From contig MCFH01000013.1 in the NCBI GenBank assembly GCA_002104945.1, positions 496,001 through 560,000 of the forward strand: 64,000 bases of DNA. The letters run 5' to 3'. The notes below the pieces were generated by a model that saw only the letters and a program-made list of their open reading frames with translations, ran no database searches and was not told the DNA's origin. Position 1 is the first letter of the stretch; every line of letters begins with the position of its first letter. This document shows, in pieces, positions 1 through 12,547 of this stretch. Position numbers and translations under genes: made by a program. This DNA is from Piromyces finnis (taxonomy: Eukaryota > Neocallimastigomycota > Neocallimastigomycetes > Neocallimastigales > Neocallimastigaceae).

Positions 1-15
1 ATCAGTTGAATATTT

Positions 16-478
16 TTATGTTAAAAACTTCTTTTTGTACAATAGTTTAATAATTAAAACTGAAATTAATAATAATAAATAATAAAAAATAATTAATACC
101 TTTTACATCTAAATTAATATGTTCTTGCTGGCAAAAGTATTCTATTAGTTTGTAATTTTCTCTTGATATACTTAACATTAAACAAGTTCTTCCCCCACAT
201 AATGAATGTTCTGTTTCATTTAATAATCCATATTTTTCTACATAATATTGTACTTTATCAAAATGACTATTGATAGTTGCATTTTGAAATTTCTTTAAAA
301 TACTTTTAAAACTTTTATTTCTTTTAACATAAGATAAAGAATATTTTCCTATCGATGAATAATAATTCTCATTACTATCTTTTTTATTTTCATAACCTTG
401 TTGCTCGAATGGAAACAGCGGTAATGATGATTGTTGTTGTTGAATTGGTCTATTATCATATTCATTTCGACTTAACAT
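16..478 (-). CDS. Ankyrin-type repeat protein, short or incomplete
   Basis: First exon 100..478, with ATG at 478, encodes 126 residues. The N-terminal half is polar and Gln-rich (QQQQ near residue 13). Near residues 93-126 a single ankyrin-like unit is visible: GGRTCLMLSISRENYKLIEY followed by an INLDV turn. The donor is AAAAG|GTATTA at 100/99. The best acceptor is ATTTCAG at 61/60, which gives a terminal exon 16..59 ending in TAA and a protein of about 141 residues. One ankyrin unit is unusually few, so the gene may really continue beyond the window through another splice form, or be a decayed member of a larger family. Ankyrin units bind proteins; no specific partner can be inferred. The exon 1 reading is solid; the 3' end is not. 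Confidence 0.5.
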
Positions 479-734
479 TTCTTTCTTTCTTTTTTGAATA
501 AATATATAAATGTAAAATGTAATATTATCACTTTATTAATTATACAATATTATATATTGATATTCTTTATTTCATTTGAAATGATATTTTAGAATTTAAC
601 TTAAAAAAAAAAACCTACTATATAAAATAATTAAACTATTACAGTATATATTTTAAAAGAAAATTTATTATTGTAACAAAAAACAGTTTAATATATAATA
701 ATATCCTTTACTACATTTAATGTTTTTATTATTG

Positions 735-774
<40 letters not shown>

Positions 775-2257
775 ATCCTATTTCCTATATTTAACACTGA
801 ATTAACAAAGTAAAAAAAAAAAAAAAGAATAAAAAGAAAGAATATTTCTAAAAATTTTTTTATATATAAATAAAGTTTTGGTAATTAATTTAATATAAAA
901 AAAATTAATTAAAATCTTTTTTATGTTATTAAAAAAATTTTAATTTTATAGATTTATTTTTTTTTTTTTTTTAATATAAAAACTTTATTAAATAATAAAA
1001 AAAAAAGTGTATTTTAATTAATTTCAATCATTTGAAAACTTGTCATTAGAAAAAAAAATGAAAAGAAATGAAATATATAAAATAAAATTAGAATAATTAT
1101 GTATAAAAAAAATAAAAATTGTTATTATATATATATATATTTTATATATATGTTATATAATATTATGTTAATAAAATATTTAAAAATTTATTTTTGATTT
1201 TAATATTATATATTTATTAAAAATAATTAAACTCTGCATATTAAACTAATTTTTTTCTTTATTTTATATTATTCATTTGTTGTACTGTTTTTTTCCATTT
1301 ATAAAATAATTATTATGTTTATTATTTCATTTTAAATGATTATATTGAAAGTTATTATAAAAAATATTTTTTATAACAATTATAGAGTCATTTCATTCAT
1401 CAAAATATAAAAAAAAATAAACTAAAAAAAAAAAGTGAAAAGTATTAATTAATTAGTATTATTATTATTATTTAATAATTAATATAAAATAAAAAAGATT
1501 ATTTTTCATTATTGAAATTAGTATTATTTATTGGCTTGTTAAACCTTAAATGAAAATTTATTTTAATCTTTTTTTTTTTTAATTTTGTTATTTTCCTATC
1601 TGATAAAAAGTATTTCACATAAAAAAATCTATATATATAATAAAATAGGTAAAAGAAAACTTTTCTTCTAGATAGTTAAATATATATATATATATTTCAA
1701 AAATGAATAGACCTTACTTTAATGATTCTTCATAGTATTTTCATACTAAATGTCACCAAAATACTAATGAAAGCATTTTTTTTTTTTTTCAAAGAAAAAA
1801 TAAATATAATTATTATTATATATAAAAAAAAATTGCTTTTATCATTATTCTTATTGTTGTTATTATTATTATTTTTATTATTTATTTATTTATTTATTTT
1901 GCTTTTTGTTTTTTATAATATTAAAAGAAATAATATCAATTATTATTAATTAATTAATTAATTATATAAATAATTTCTACTTTAAAAAAACATTCTTTTA
2001 AATTTAATTTTTAAAAGTAAAAAAAATACTTTTTATATTTTATTTTTATTTTTATTTTTTTTTCATTATTATTTTATTAATTTATTATTATTAGTTTCTT
2101 TTTTACTTTATAGTATTTAAATAAATAGTTATATTTTTGAGTGTTTTTTTTTTTTTTTTTTTTTTGTATGTGTGTGTTTTTTTTGTTCTTTATTTTGTGC
2201 TTTATTTTGCCTTGTTTTTAATTTAATTTTTATTTTTAGTTTATTTTATTTTTAATT

Positions 2258-2291
<34 letters not shown>

Positions 2292-2370
2292 AAAAAAAAA
2301 AAAGACAATTTAATTATTAATTGTAGATTTTGAAGAATTTATTTGTAAATAGAAAATAAAATGATTAAAT
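479..2370. other. Intergenic, AT-rich
   Basis: No gene is supported. The stretch holds a poly(T) run near 740-770, several poly(A)/poly(T) tracts (for example 2262-2304) and TA runs. An open frame at 1722..1949 on the plus strand is low-complexity Leu/Ile/Phe translated from AT-rich DNA. Confidence 0.7.
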
Positions 2371-5300
2371 TTAATTATCCTTTAATTCTTTACGACGAAT
2401 TAATTCATTTTGTCTACGAACAAGATATACTAATTTATCCATAACTAATTCTAAAGCATCTTTACGTTTTTGTAATTCAATGTGACGACGAATAGTTGGA
2501 TTTTCACAAGCAAAGTTATTAACTTCTTCTCTACTCAAATCATAATATAATTTGTTATCAACTTCTCTTGGGAACTGGAACATGAATTCATTCAAAAGTT
2601 CAATTTGAATAAACATAACAGCAGAGTTTGCTAATTTTTGAGAAATAACATTTAAGAAAGCTTCTGGGCAACATGATTTTCCACTAGTGGAAGAACATTG
2701 ACGACTTCTAAGAGCAGCAGCTCTTCCCTTTAAAACTGCAATTTCTTTTCTTAATCCCATTGCTTCTTTAGCCTTTTCAATCAATATTGGATTGTATTGG
2801 CGTGGTTTGGATATTTCCTTTTTAAGAATTTGAGTTTCATCTTCTACTCCTTCAAGAGAGTCATCAAATTGGTCTGAAGCGAGAGATTCAGTAGTTTGCT
2901 TTGATTCTTCCTTTGATGGTGGTGGTGGTTGATCAATTGGTTCACGTAATTTTCTTTGATTTTGGTGACGAATATATTTAATAGCAGTACGAAGCTTACG
3001 TCTACCAACTTGAGATCTAATTTCTTGTAATTTCTTTTGAGATTCTTGAATGTGTCTATCAACTAGACTGATAGCTCTTTCTTTTCCACGTTCCCATTCA
3101 AGATCAGTACATTCAACTTCAAACTTTAATGGTTTAATGGTATTTTCAACTTGATCAACAGTAGTATGGAACTTCTTCTTTAAAAGTTTTGAACTGAAAT
3201 CAATGATCTTATTACAGGAACTTTCATGGTAAGTGAATGGTTCCTTGGAAGTAATTTCCCTAAGTTCATCTAAAACAATATCAACTACAAGTTGAGTAGT
3301 GGTTCTACCAATACCACTTTTAGTTAAAAGAGCAGAACTTTGATCAACCTTTGACTTCCAAATCAAATCCTTTAAGCATAGTGATGGAAAAGCAACAACC
3401 TTTGAATCATTATAATATAATTCTTTACAAATATCCATGATTTTTTCTTCAAGCATGTTTTGAATTTCTTCACGAACTTCAGCCTTACCAAAGCTATTTG
3501 AAAATTCTTTGAATTGATGCTTTAAAGTATCCATAATATCAGCAGTATATGATTCAGCAGTAATATGTCTATCATTGTATTGAACCTTATATTGGTATCT
3601 AACTTCTTCTAATTCAGTTTGAACTGCATCAACAATACCATATAAGTTTTGACCCATGTTTTCTTCCAAAATAGTAGTTAAACGTTTCTTTAATGAAGAT
3701 AAACCAACTTGAACATCTGGTTGATGGAAAATTGGATTTTTTCTAAAGTATTCATCAGATTTTTGAGTTAAAGATAATTGTCTAGAGAAACCGGATTTAC
3801 CTGGTGGCTTACAAACCATACCAACATAACCAAGTTCTAATGGATATTCATTATTAATTAAAAGATCAACACCCTTTTCTGGTTCTACAAGATCCATCTT
3901 TGTAATAACACCAATAGTACGTTGACCATATGGATCAACCTTACGACTGTGAGTTAAAGCTTCAGAATTGGCTAAATCAACATCAGCAGATGAAATAGCT
4001 CTACATTAGTTAAATAAAATTCACATAATTAAATTAATACCTTAATATTTAGGATTTCGATTCATAATTTTGCTTAAACGTATATGCAATATTAAACTTA
4101 CAAAATAATATTTGGTTCAACAATGTATTTATCACAAAGTTCAACAATTTTTCTTTTCAAAATTGGTGGTTGCTTACGATTAATAACTTGAATATAACCT
4201 GGTAAATCAATTAAGGTTAAATCTGGAACATTTGGTGAGAAAATTTTTAATTCAATAGGATCAGTAGAAATACATTCACTTTCAGATACAGACTAATATA
4301 ACAGAATTTTTGTTTGTTTCATTAAATATAATTAATAATTTAATTTTAATGTACAATTTATTTGGGAAAAAAATACTATAATATATTATATGTGACTTAA
4401 TAATATTATTTTTATTATACCATATTTAATTCAGAAAGAGTTTTTTGAATGTGATTAAAATCAGTAATGTTTTTCATTCCAATTTCTGGGAATTCACCAT
4501 ATTCTTCTTCAGCATTTGGAGTGTGAACTAAAGTTAATTCAATAGGTCTAAAATAATTTACATTGAAATATTATTAATAATTTAATATTTCTTAAAATCG
4601 TACTAAAATAATATTATATATAAGAAAGTTACCTTCTTGTAACCATGTTATTACCTCTATAAAAATCAATAATTTAAATTATTTTAAAAAATATATATTA
4701 TGTTATTGTTATTAATTATACTTTTTTTTTTCTGTTTTTAAAATATATTATATATATATATTTATTTAAGAATATAAATGAATAAATATTATTGATTATA
4801 AAAAAAATTTTTAATACTTTGGAAGAAATTCATGACCGACAATAGCTTCTAAAACTGAACTTTTACCAGAAGATTGAGAACCAATAACAACAATACTTGG
4901 TAATTGTAAAGCACTGCAATTTTGATTAACTGTCTTTAAAATATTTCTGACTTCAATTAATTGTTTTGTTAACATCATGAAATCATCTTGATTATTATTC
5001 ATTGGACCATTTTTACCATTTCCAAAACCACCTTTACCATATGAATATGAGCCAGAAGACATTTCACCGTTTTCTTCTAAACTCATTCCACTTTCTGACA
5101 TATCAAGAGAATTTTTATAATGGTATTGAAAAGAAATTACTGATTGTGATACAGTTGTTGAATGAATATAACCATTAAATCTCTTTTTAGTTTGAATCCA
5201 TCTTGATATAATAGCCCCTCTAAATATACCTTTTTTTCCAACATTTTGAGTTGGAACTGGAGTTGATGTTGCAACCCTTGCGGTATATGATTCAAAACTT

Positions 5301-5392
5301 TGGCTATAATCTTGATATTGGAATAAAGGTTGACTTTGGTATCTTTTTTTAGTAAATGGATTACAATATGCAGGAGCAAACATTGAATACAT
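2371..5392 (-). CDS. MGM1: Mgm1/OPA1 dynamin-like GTPase of the inner organelle membrane
   Basis: Five exons: 4818..5392, 4633..4656, 4421..4547, 4102..4292, 2371..4000. They join in frame to 848 residues (yeast Mgm1 is 902). Mgm1 fuses inner mitochondrial membranes and shapes cristae. G1 is GSQSSGKS at 171-178; the G2 stretch GNNMVTRRP is split over the 24-nt exon; G3 is DLPG near 271; G4 is TKMD at 339-342. [15 protein letters not shown] and [15 protein letters not shown] are diagnostic of Mgm1 rather than Dnm1 or Vps1. The C-terminal half is helical stalk. Residues 1-163 are polar, basic and Ser/Gly-rich and show no hydrophobic segment long enough for a membrane anchor, unlike canonical long Mgm1. 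If the host is an anaerobic fungus, the organelle would be a hydrogenosome. Family assignment is very secure; the start codon is the first ATG of exon 1. Confidence 0.93.
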
Positions 5393-6999
5393 TTTGTTAA
5401 ATTTATATATATCTATTTTTTATTTAATGTTTATATACAATTTGAGTTTGGTTGTTGTCAATGTTGTTTTGTTTTGTTTTGTTTTTTATCATCAATATAT
5501 TAGATATAAATAAACAATTATTATACATAATAATCAATAAGATAAATAAAATAAATATTTTATTGTAGTAAATTAATAAATATAATAAATATATAGGAAG
5601 TGATATTAAAAAATAATAAAGTATAAAATATAAATTGTAAAGATTATTTTAAAACCTTCTTTTCAATAATAATTTTAGATATTAATTTATATTTATACTT
5701 TGATAAATGATACATACCTTATTTCCCGAAAAAAGAATTAACCAAAATGTTTTATAGTCGTTTACTATTTATTATGTTACAATTGTTATTAAGTAATTAA
5801 ATTTATTACTGTTATTTCTTTATTTATTAAAAAAAGTTTTTTAATATTAATAAATAAAAATTATTTTATTTTTTAAAAATTTCTACAAAAATAAAAGAGA
5901 AATATAAAAAATGAATTCAATAAATGTTATTTTTTCCTCTTTTTATATCTTCTTACTTTTAATAACATTTATTTTGTTTTCTTTAATTCATTTATTTCTT
6001 TTTAATATTTGTTATATCTATACTATTATATTGATTAAGAATAAATTTATTTTATCTTAACTATCTCAATAATATATAATAACAAATAAATAAATAAAAA
6101 AAAAAAAAAGGAATTATAACAAAAATAAAATAGATATTAAAAGAATAGTAAATTAGTTAAAGAAAAAAAATAAATAAAAAAAAAAAAGGTAATTTTTTTA
6201 TTACTTTTTTTACTACGAAAAAAAAAAAAAAAAGGCTATCACAAATAATTTATGTATGATTAACATATATTATTATATATTTTAATATACTGAAATTAAA
6301 TTAATTTGTATTTATGCACTCTATTAAATTTAAAAAATTAATAGCTATTTACTTATATTTTTTTCCACAAATGTATAGAAAATCTTGTATGTAAAACCTA
6401 ACCTTTTATTGTTGACAGGATTAGATATAAATTTTAAAATTTAAAAAATTACTACAGATTTATTTTTATATTAATTATACATAAAATATATACTATATCA
6501 ATATATCTCTTATTACATGATCCAATTCTTTTTTTTTTTTTTTATAATGATTTAACATAAAATATATCTCTTTTATGTAACTTTGATATTCTTATATAAT
6601 TATTTATATTTTAAATAATATACTTTTTTATTAAATAATTCTTTAAATACTACAAAATTAACATTGATAAAAAATACAAAATACTTGAACAATTTTTAAC
6701 AACTAATTTTTACAAAGATTATAATTATTAAATATACTATATAGTGCCTTTGATTCATTAGCATTATTACTATTACTATTAAGTAGTAGTAATAGTAGCA
6801 ATTATAATACTTGTAGAAATTTTATTTTATCCTATTAAACATTTCTAATTTAAAATACATATATATACATAAATATACACACCACACATTTACAAAAAAA
6901 AAAAAAGAGAAATTTAATATCTAGTTTTATTTATTTATTTATTATTATATCTTTTTTTTTTTTTTTTTTTTTAATTTTTTTTTTATTCCATTTATTTAT
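5393..6999. other. Intergenic between MGM1 start and SYP1-like stop
   Basis: Contains the presumed MGM1 promoter. Visible elements are GTTTT repeats near 5464-5486, poly(A) runs around 6098-6112 and 6178-6187, a poly(T) run near 6530-6543, and CTATT/TAGTA-type simple sequence near 6765-6800. No ORF or RNA gene is supported. Confidence 0.65.
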
Positions 7000-9503
7000 T
7001 TATTTATTATTAGTTATAATATATTTAATAGCTGTATTATAATTTATATTTTCCAAGTTTATTAATTTAAATAATATCTCGTCTGGTTCAACTTCAATTT
7101 CTACAGTTGAAACCGTTGATGCACAATAGAATTGAACATTTATATTACCATAAGGACATTGCTCTCCGGTTTCGAATCTAGCCATAAGTTTACGGGTTCC
7201 AAGCATTTCCGGACCCTTTAAGAATGATTCATTACTATCGTTTAGTTCTTTTGTAGCTTCAAATTGAAGATTTTCATTTGAATTTCCTTTAACACTTGGA
7301 TTGGAAGAGTATCTTAATACATTGTCATCTTTCCATATAAGACGCTTTTTATCATTATTCCATAAACCATGTGGTTTTAATTGAACATTTCTAATATCCC
7401 CGTATAATGATATAAAGAATCTAAGTTCTGAAGCAGCAACTATCTTATTTTGTGATGTATTTAATTGATAAGCCAATAATAATGATAAACTAGTTGGTTC
7501 ACTTTTCCAAACTGGGTTAACATAAAGAGGTAAATATTTAGATTTTTGTTCGCTATTAATATTAATTTGATACTTTAGGATAGCAACTGATGAATTAGTA
7601 TTTTGTGATGCAAATGCAAGTAGGGCTGTTAAATTACAAGTATATTCATTTTCTTGATCAGTGTCTTGTTTTACTATGTAATTTGGATTTGGTACAGCTT
7701 GTTTAATTAATTCATGATTAGTAATTCTTAATTTGAAATAATATTGATTTTGTAAAAGTTCTTGTGGAATAGTTGAGAATGATACATATATATCACCAAA
7801 AATAGCTAATTTTGATATTATATCATTTTCAATTAATGTATTCATTTTTTCTTTAACAGATATTTTCATACCACTTTTCTTTGCTAATAATGAAGGATCA
7901 GATACTGGTTTAGAGAAACTTGATTTTCTCCAATCGAGGACAGGACTGTCAATATTACCACCAAAGTATGAAAATCTGAATTTATCTTCATCTGTTGAAG
8001 AAGTTGATGCAATTGTACGTCTTTATTAAAATATAATATTATATACATATACATATATATATAAATTTTAGAGTTACCATTTTTTATATTTTATACTTAC
8101 TATTCAATGTTCTACATCTATTAATAATATTATTTTATTTATTTAAATTCATATATATTATATAATAAAATTTACCTTCTTCTTGCTATAGTATTTCTAC
8201 CTAATGTATTAGTATTGTCTTGTAATAAAGATGGTACTCTTGTTGCGATTTTTGATAGAGCTTCCTGAGTATCATCATTTTCATCTTTAATAACTTCATT
8301 CTTAATTTCAATTTTTAATTTTCTATTACTAAAGTGTTATTATAAACAATAATATATTATATATATAAAGATAAAATCATATATATAAATATTTATACAT
8401 AAATATTTATTTAATAATAAATTAATTATTTTAAAATATATAGATTTACAGAGTTTCGCCTTCTAATTGTCCATATTCATCATTTTCATTTTCGTTATTA
8501 TCATCATCATCATCATCACCAATTTCTCCAGGTTCTTCACTGATAGCCCATGGTTGTGTAACGACTGGTGGGATTGAGTAACCTTCTTCGTCAACTTCTG
8601 GTGGTGGAGCTGTGGTTGTCTCAAAGGTTGATGAAAGAGGTGATGCCGGTTTATGGAATGAACTCGATCTTGATACAATACTTGTTGCAATACTTGCAGC
8701 TCTATTATGTTCTCTTTCTTTGAATTCAATATTAATTGAACTAATATATATACAATTTGTGTTAAGAATAAGTTCCAATTTCATATTTAAGTATCAATTT
8801 TTATTACCTATTATTAGTTTGGTAGCTGGCTGTATCCGATACAAAGTTCCCTTTTAAAAATAGATATTAAAAAATAAAAAAAAAAAATTATTATTTTTGA
8901 TATATTTATTTAATCTAATAATATACATATAATTTACTGTTTTGAGTAATTTGAACAAGCTCTGAACAATATTGGTCAATTTCAAGATCAATATCGAGGT
9001 CCTTAATTCTTTCTTCAAATGAATCGGTTATCTTTATAATAATTATTTTAAGTAATTAAAAAAAAAAAAAAAGATATAGAAAAATATTTTTTTATTTTAC
9101 TATTATCTATTGATATATAATATACATTCATTATAATATATTTATATTACATTTTGGTAAAGACTATATATATTTTTTTCTTTATTATTTAATAATTGAA
9201 ATGTATCTTTCATATTTGTAAAACGATATTCATCAGATTTTTCAATGTCCTATATTATAAATATTTTAATTTTAATAAATTATTGCATTTCTTTTTTTCT
9301 TTTATTACTTGAAAATCATATTAATTATTAATATTTACATCGATAAATGGATTGACATCTTGAAAGTACTGACTTTTCATTTGATCATACGATTGTACTG
9401 CTTCAGAATACTTCTTTTCTATTTTTTGTAAATTAAATTTTTTTATTAAATTAATAGCCTTTTTTTTAAATAAAAGTACAGTTTTTTGAAGCAGAATAGA
9501 TAA

Positions 9504-9575
<72 letters not shown>

Positions 9576-10663
9576 CAACAACAAAAAAAAACTTACCATA
9601 ATGTGAAGATCCTTTTTTTTTTAATTTGTCTCCATACTAATGTTATTTATTTATTTTAATACACATTTTGTTAGAATTAGTATTGATTAAATTGTTTATA
9701 TAATACTATTAACTATTTATAAATTAAATAATATATACTTTTTTAATTTTTAAATTTTTTTCATTTAATAATTTAAGTTGTTTTCTGAAGCTAATTTCAG
9801 CCTTTTTAATTAAAATATATATTCCAATAAGGTATTAACATTGAGTAAATTTGAATTTTTGTTTTTATATAATTGATTGACTTTTATTTATCAATAATTA
9901 CATTTTTTATTTTTGTCATATCTTGTGCTGTCAGTCTAGCTCTCATTTTTGTTTCAGCTTCCATTAAAACTTCAGTCACTCTTTTATGAATTTCAGCTAT
10001 TACTGTATTTAATTTTATATATTCTTTATAAACTCTTCCAAAACCACTTTAAAATTCCAAATAAAAGCCATATTAAAATCATGTTATTATATATTAAACA
10101 TATATATATTTACAAATAAAAAAAAAAAAAAAAAAAATTAATGATTTATGAAACAATAACAATGGTGGAAAATAATTATAACTGTTAGTAATATTTACCC
10201 CATAAATTCATCGTCTAAAGAAATTTGCTTTTTGGTTAATTTTTGTAGTTCTTTATAGTATTTATCTTCTATCATTATTCTTAGTATTATATATTTTATG
10301 AATATAATTTAATTTTAACATTAATATTTATATATAATATAAAATAAATTTAAAATTACCTGTCACTTATAAAGCCTGCAATTTCATCGTCAAAGGCTTT
10401 ACCTTTGTTAATTCTTTTCATTAACAAATTTAAAGAATTATTAGGATCATCATTCTTAATATTTGTTGTTTCATTGCATGTATATTTATTGGTTCAATAG
10501 CAATAAAAATAAACATAATTACGACAGTAATATAAAATAAATATTGTAATAATTATTAATACTTTATATACATGTATATATATATTATATATATATATAT
10601 TTTTTATTTTAAATTTCTATAAATGAGTCAGTACAATTCAAATTTCTTTTTATAAATATGTTG

Positions 10664-10699
<36 letters not shown>

Positions 10700-10968
10700 T
10701 TATAATTTCTTTAGAAATATATTATTAATAATTTTCTATCCATAATTTTAATTTTGTATTTTTGAATAATTATTTTTAATTATTTAATAGACATTCTTTA
10801 AAAATAATGTAGTATATTAAATAATATAAAATGTTGTCGTGGATATATATATATATATTTTCTTCATTCGTACTAACTTTCGATGTCGATATATTGATAT
10901 TATTTATATATCATATGAAATGTTTGACTAAATTTATGACTTACTTGCAATATATCTGAATATTTCAT
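7000..10968 (-). CDS. SYP1: Syp1/FCHo-type F-BAR and mu-homology endocytic adaptor
   Basis: Thirteen exons join in frame to 747 residues: 10945..10968, 10360..10454, 10199..10279, 9902..10046, 9739..9801, 9597..9611, 9339..9458, 9151..9249, 8938..9031, 8808..8850, 8450..8740, 8176..8328, 7000..8020. It starts MKYSDILQ, like the KYADSIL start of yeast Syp1. Residues 1-245 form an F-BAR domain (IEDKYYKELQKL is the RxxIEExYxKxL signature). A Ser/Pro/acidic linker (DEEGYSIPP, poly-Asp) runs to about 407. Residues 408-747 are the mu-homology domain (ARFETGEQCPYGNINVQFYC). FCHo/Syp1 proteins bend PI(4,5)P2 membranes and recruit cargo and Eps15/Ede1 at the start of clathrin endocytosis. Two tiny exons (24 and 15 nt) are needed to keep frame; the 15-nt one (GATCT...ATTATG) follows a poly(A) acceptor and is the least certain junction. 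Confidence 0.85.
9504..9570. repeat. (ATA)n microsatellite in an SYP1 intron
   Basis: About 22 copies of a TAA-type triplet lie inside the intron between the 15-nt exon and exon 9339..9458. On the gene strand it reads (TTA)n upstream of the acceptor. Confidence 0.9.
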
Positions 10969-12547
10969 TGTTTATTTTTGTCAATATATCAAATGTGAGA
11001 TTCGTTATATTTATTAAACAATATATATAATAATAAAATCTAGGGATTTATGCTTCAATGAAAATGATGAATGAAGAAAAATTACTTATATGAAAACTCT
11101 TTTAATAATTTTAATTTTAATTTTTTTTTTAAAAAGAGAATTTTTATTAAATAAATTATAATATTTAAAATTATTTATTTTAATATAAATTAGCAATATT
11201 TGTTACATTTTAATTTATTATTTTATTGTGAATATTATATATATTATTTATTACATATATATTATATGAATAATAATTAAATCAATTTGAAATGTTTTTA
11301 TTCGAAATAAAATACTATCTAAATTATTAAATTATTGCTTTGTTAATAAAAGTTAAGAATTATATCAATATATATTAATGAAAAATACTTACATTAATTA
11401 GATGAGAAATAATTAATAATCATTTTATTTTTTTTTTGTAAAAGTTTTTTTTTTTTTTTTTTTTTTTTTTTACATTTATAAAGGTATATAAATCAAGGTA
11501 AAAAGAGTGGTATCATTAAAATTATATAAATTTCATAATACCTATAGACTTTAAATTATTAATCAATATTAAAATATCAAAAACAAGAAATTGTCTATAA
11601 TAAAAAATTTCAAAATTATATTAATTTAAATTTTTCACTCAATAAAAGTATAATCCTGTTTTTTTTCTTTTTTTTAATTTATCCCAAAGTATATTTTATT
11701 CTAATATTGAAATTATAATAATATTTTTGGTAATATTAAATCTTATTTTATTGTTTTTAAGTTTTTTTTGATAAACTTTATAATTATTATTTTGTATTGT
11801 TGTAAATTAGTAATATGATTATTAACCTAGTACAAAAATTTAAAGAATAAGACTAAAAAAAATAAGAAAAAAGATTTCATTATACAATTCTATTATTAAT
11901 AATATCCTAATTATTATTAAGATTTTACAAAAAATGTGCAATAACAAAATAAGCAAAATAATAATAATAAATTAACGAATTTGGTGATTTAATTTTTTCT
12001 CAATAAATTAAAATATTACATATTTTTATTTCGATTCACTACTACTACAAAACTTTAAAAAGCCAAATAATAAAATATATAAAAATTTACTGAAATATTA
12101 ATAAAAATAACATTTTTATAATTCAGTTTATTATTTGAAATTATTCTCTCTAAAAAAATTATCCAAATATCAACCTTTCACTTATATATTTCAAAACCAT
12201 TATTTTTCCAATATTTTCCCAAATCTAATTATGCTTTTATTATTTATTCCATAATTAACAATTTTTATAATTATTTATTTTTATGTTAATCCTTTTGCTG
12301 TTATACTGAAAACTTTAATAATTGTATCCGTTTAACATTTATTAGAATAAAAAACTCTGAAATTTTTAAAATTGATTTAAAAAATTCATGTCCTCAAATT
12401 CTCCTTATTAAATATAAAATAATATATTAATTATTTGAATTAATTTGACACTTCAACAATTCACAAAATTGAAATTTGATTTATATTTTTATCGTTTATT
12501 CTTGTTTTCAAGATAAAACAATTTTTCTAATTGTTGTTCCCAATTAC
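10969..12547. other. Intergenic between SYP1-like start and eL28 stop
   Basis: AT-rich spacer that should hold the SYP1-like promoter and the eL28 3' end. It includes a poly(T) tract at about 11445-11471. No coding frame, tRNA or other RNA gene is supported. Confidence 0.6.

Noticed and set aside
1722-1949. Open frame of 75 codons, plus strand
   Set aside because: Only Leu/Ile/Phe/Lys low complexity from AT-rich DNA; no homology signal, no splice context.
8101-8120. Possible 11-17 nt microexon in SYP1 between 8020 and 8176
   Set aside because: It breaks the frame; direct joining of 8176 to 8020 gives R-R-R-R-T-I-A in frame.
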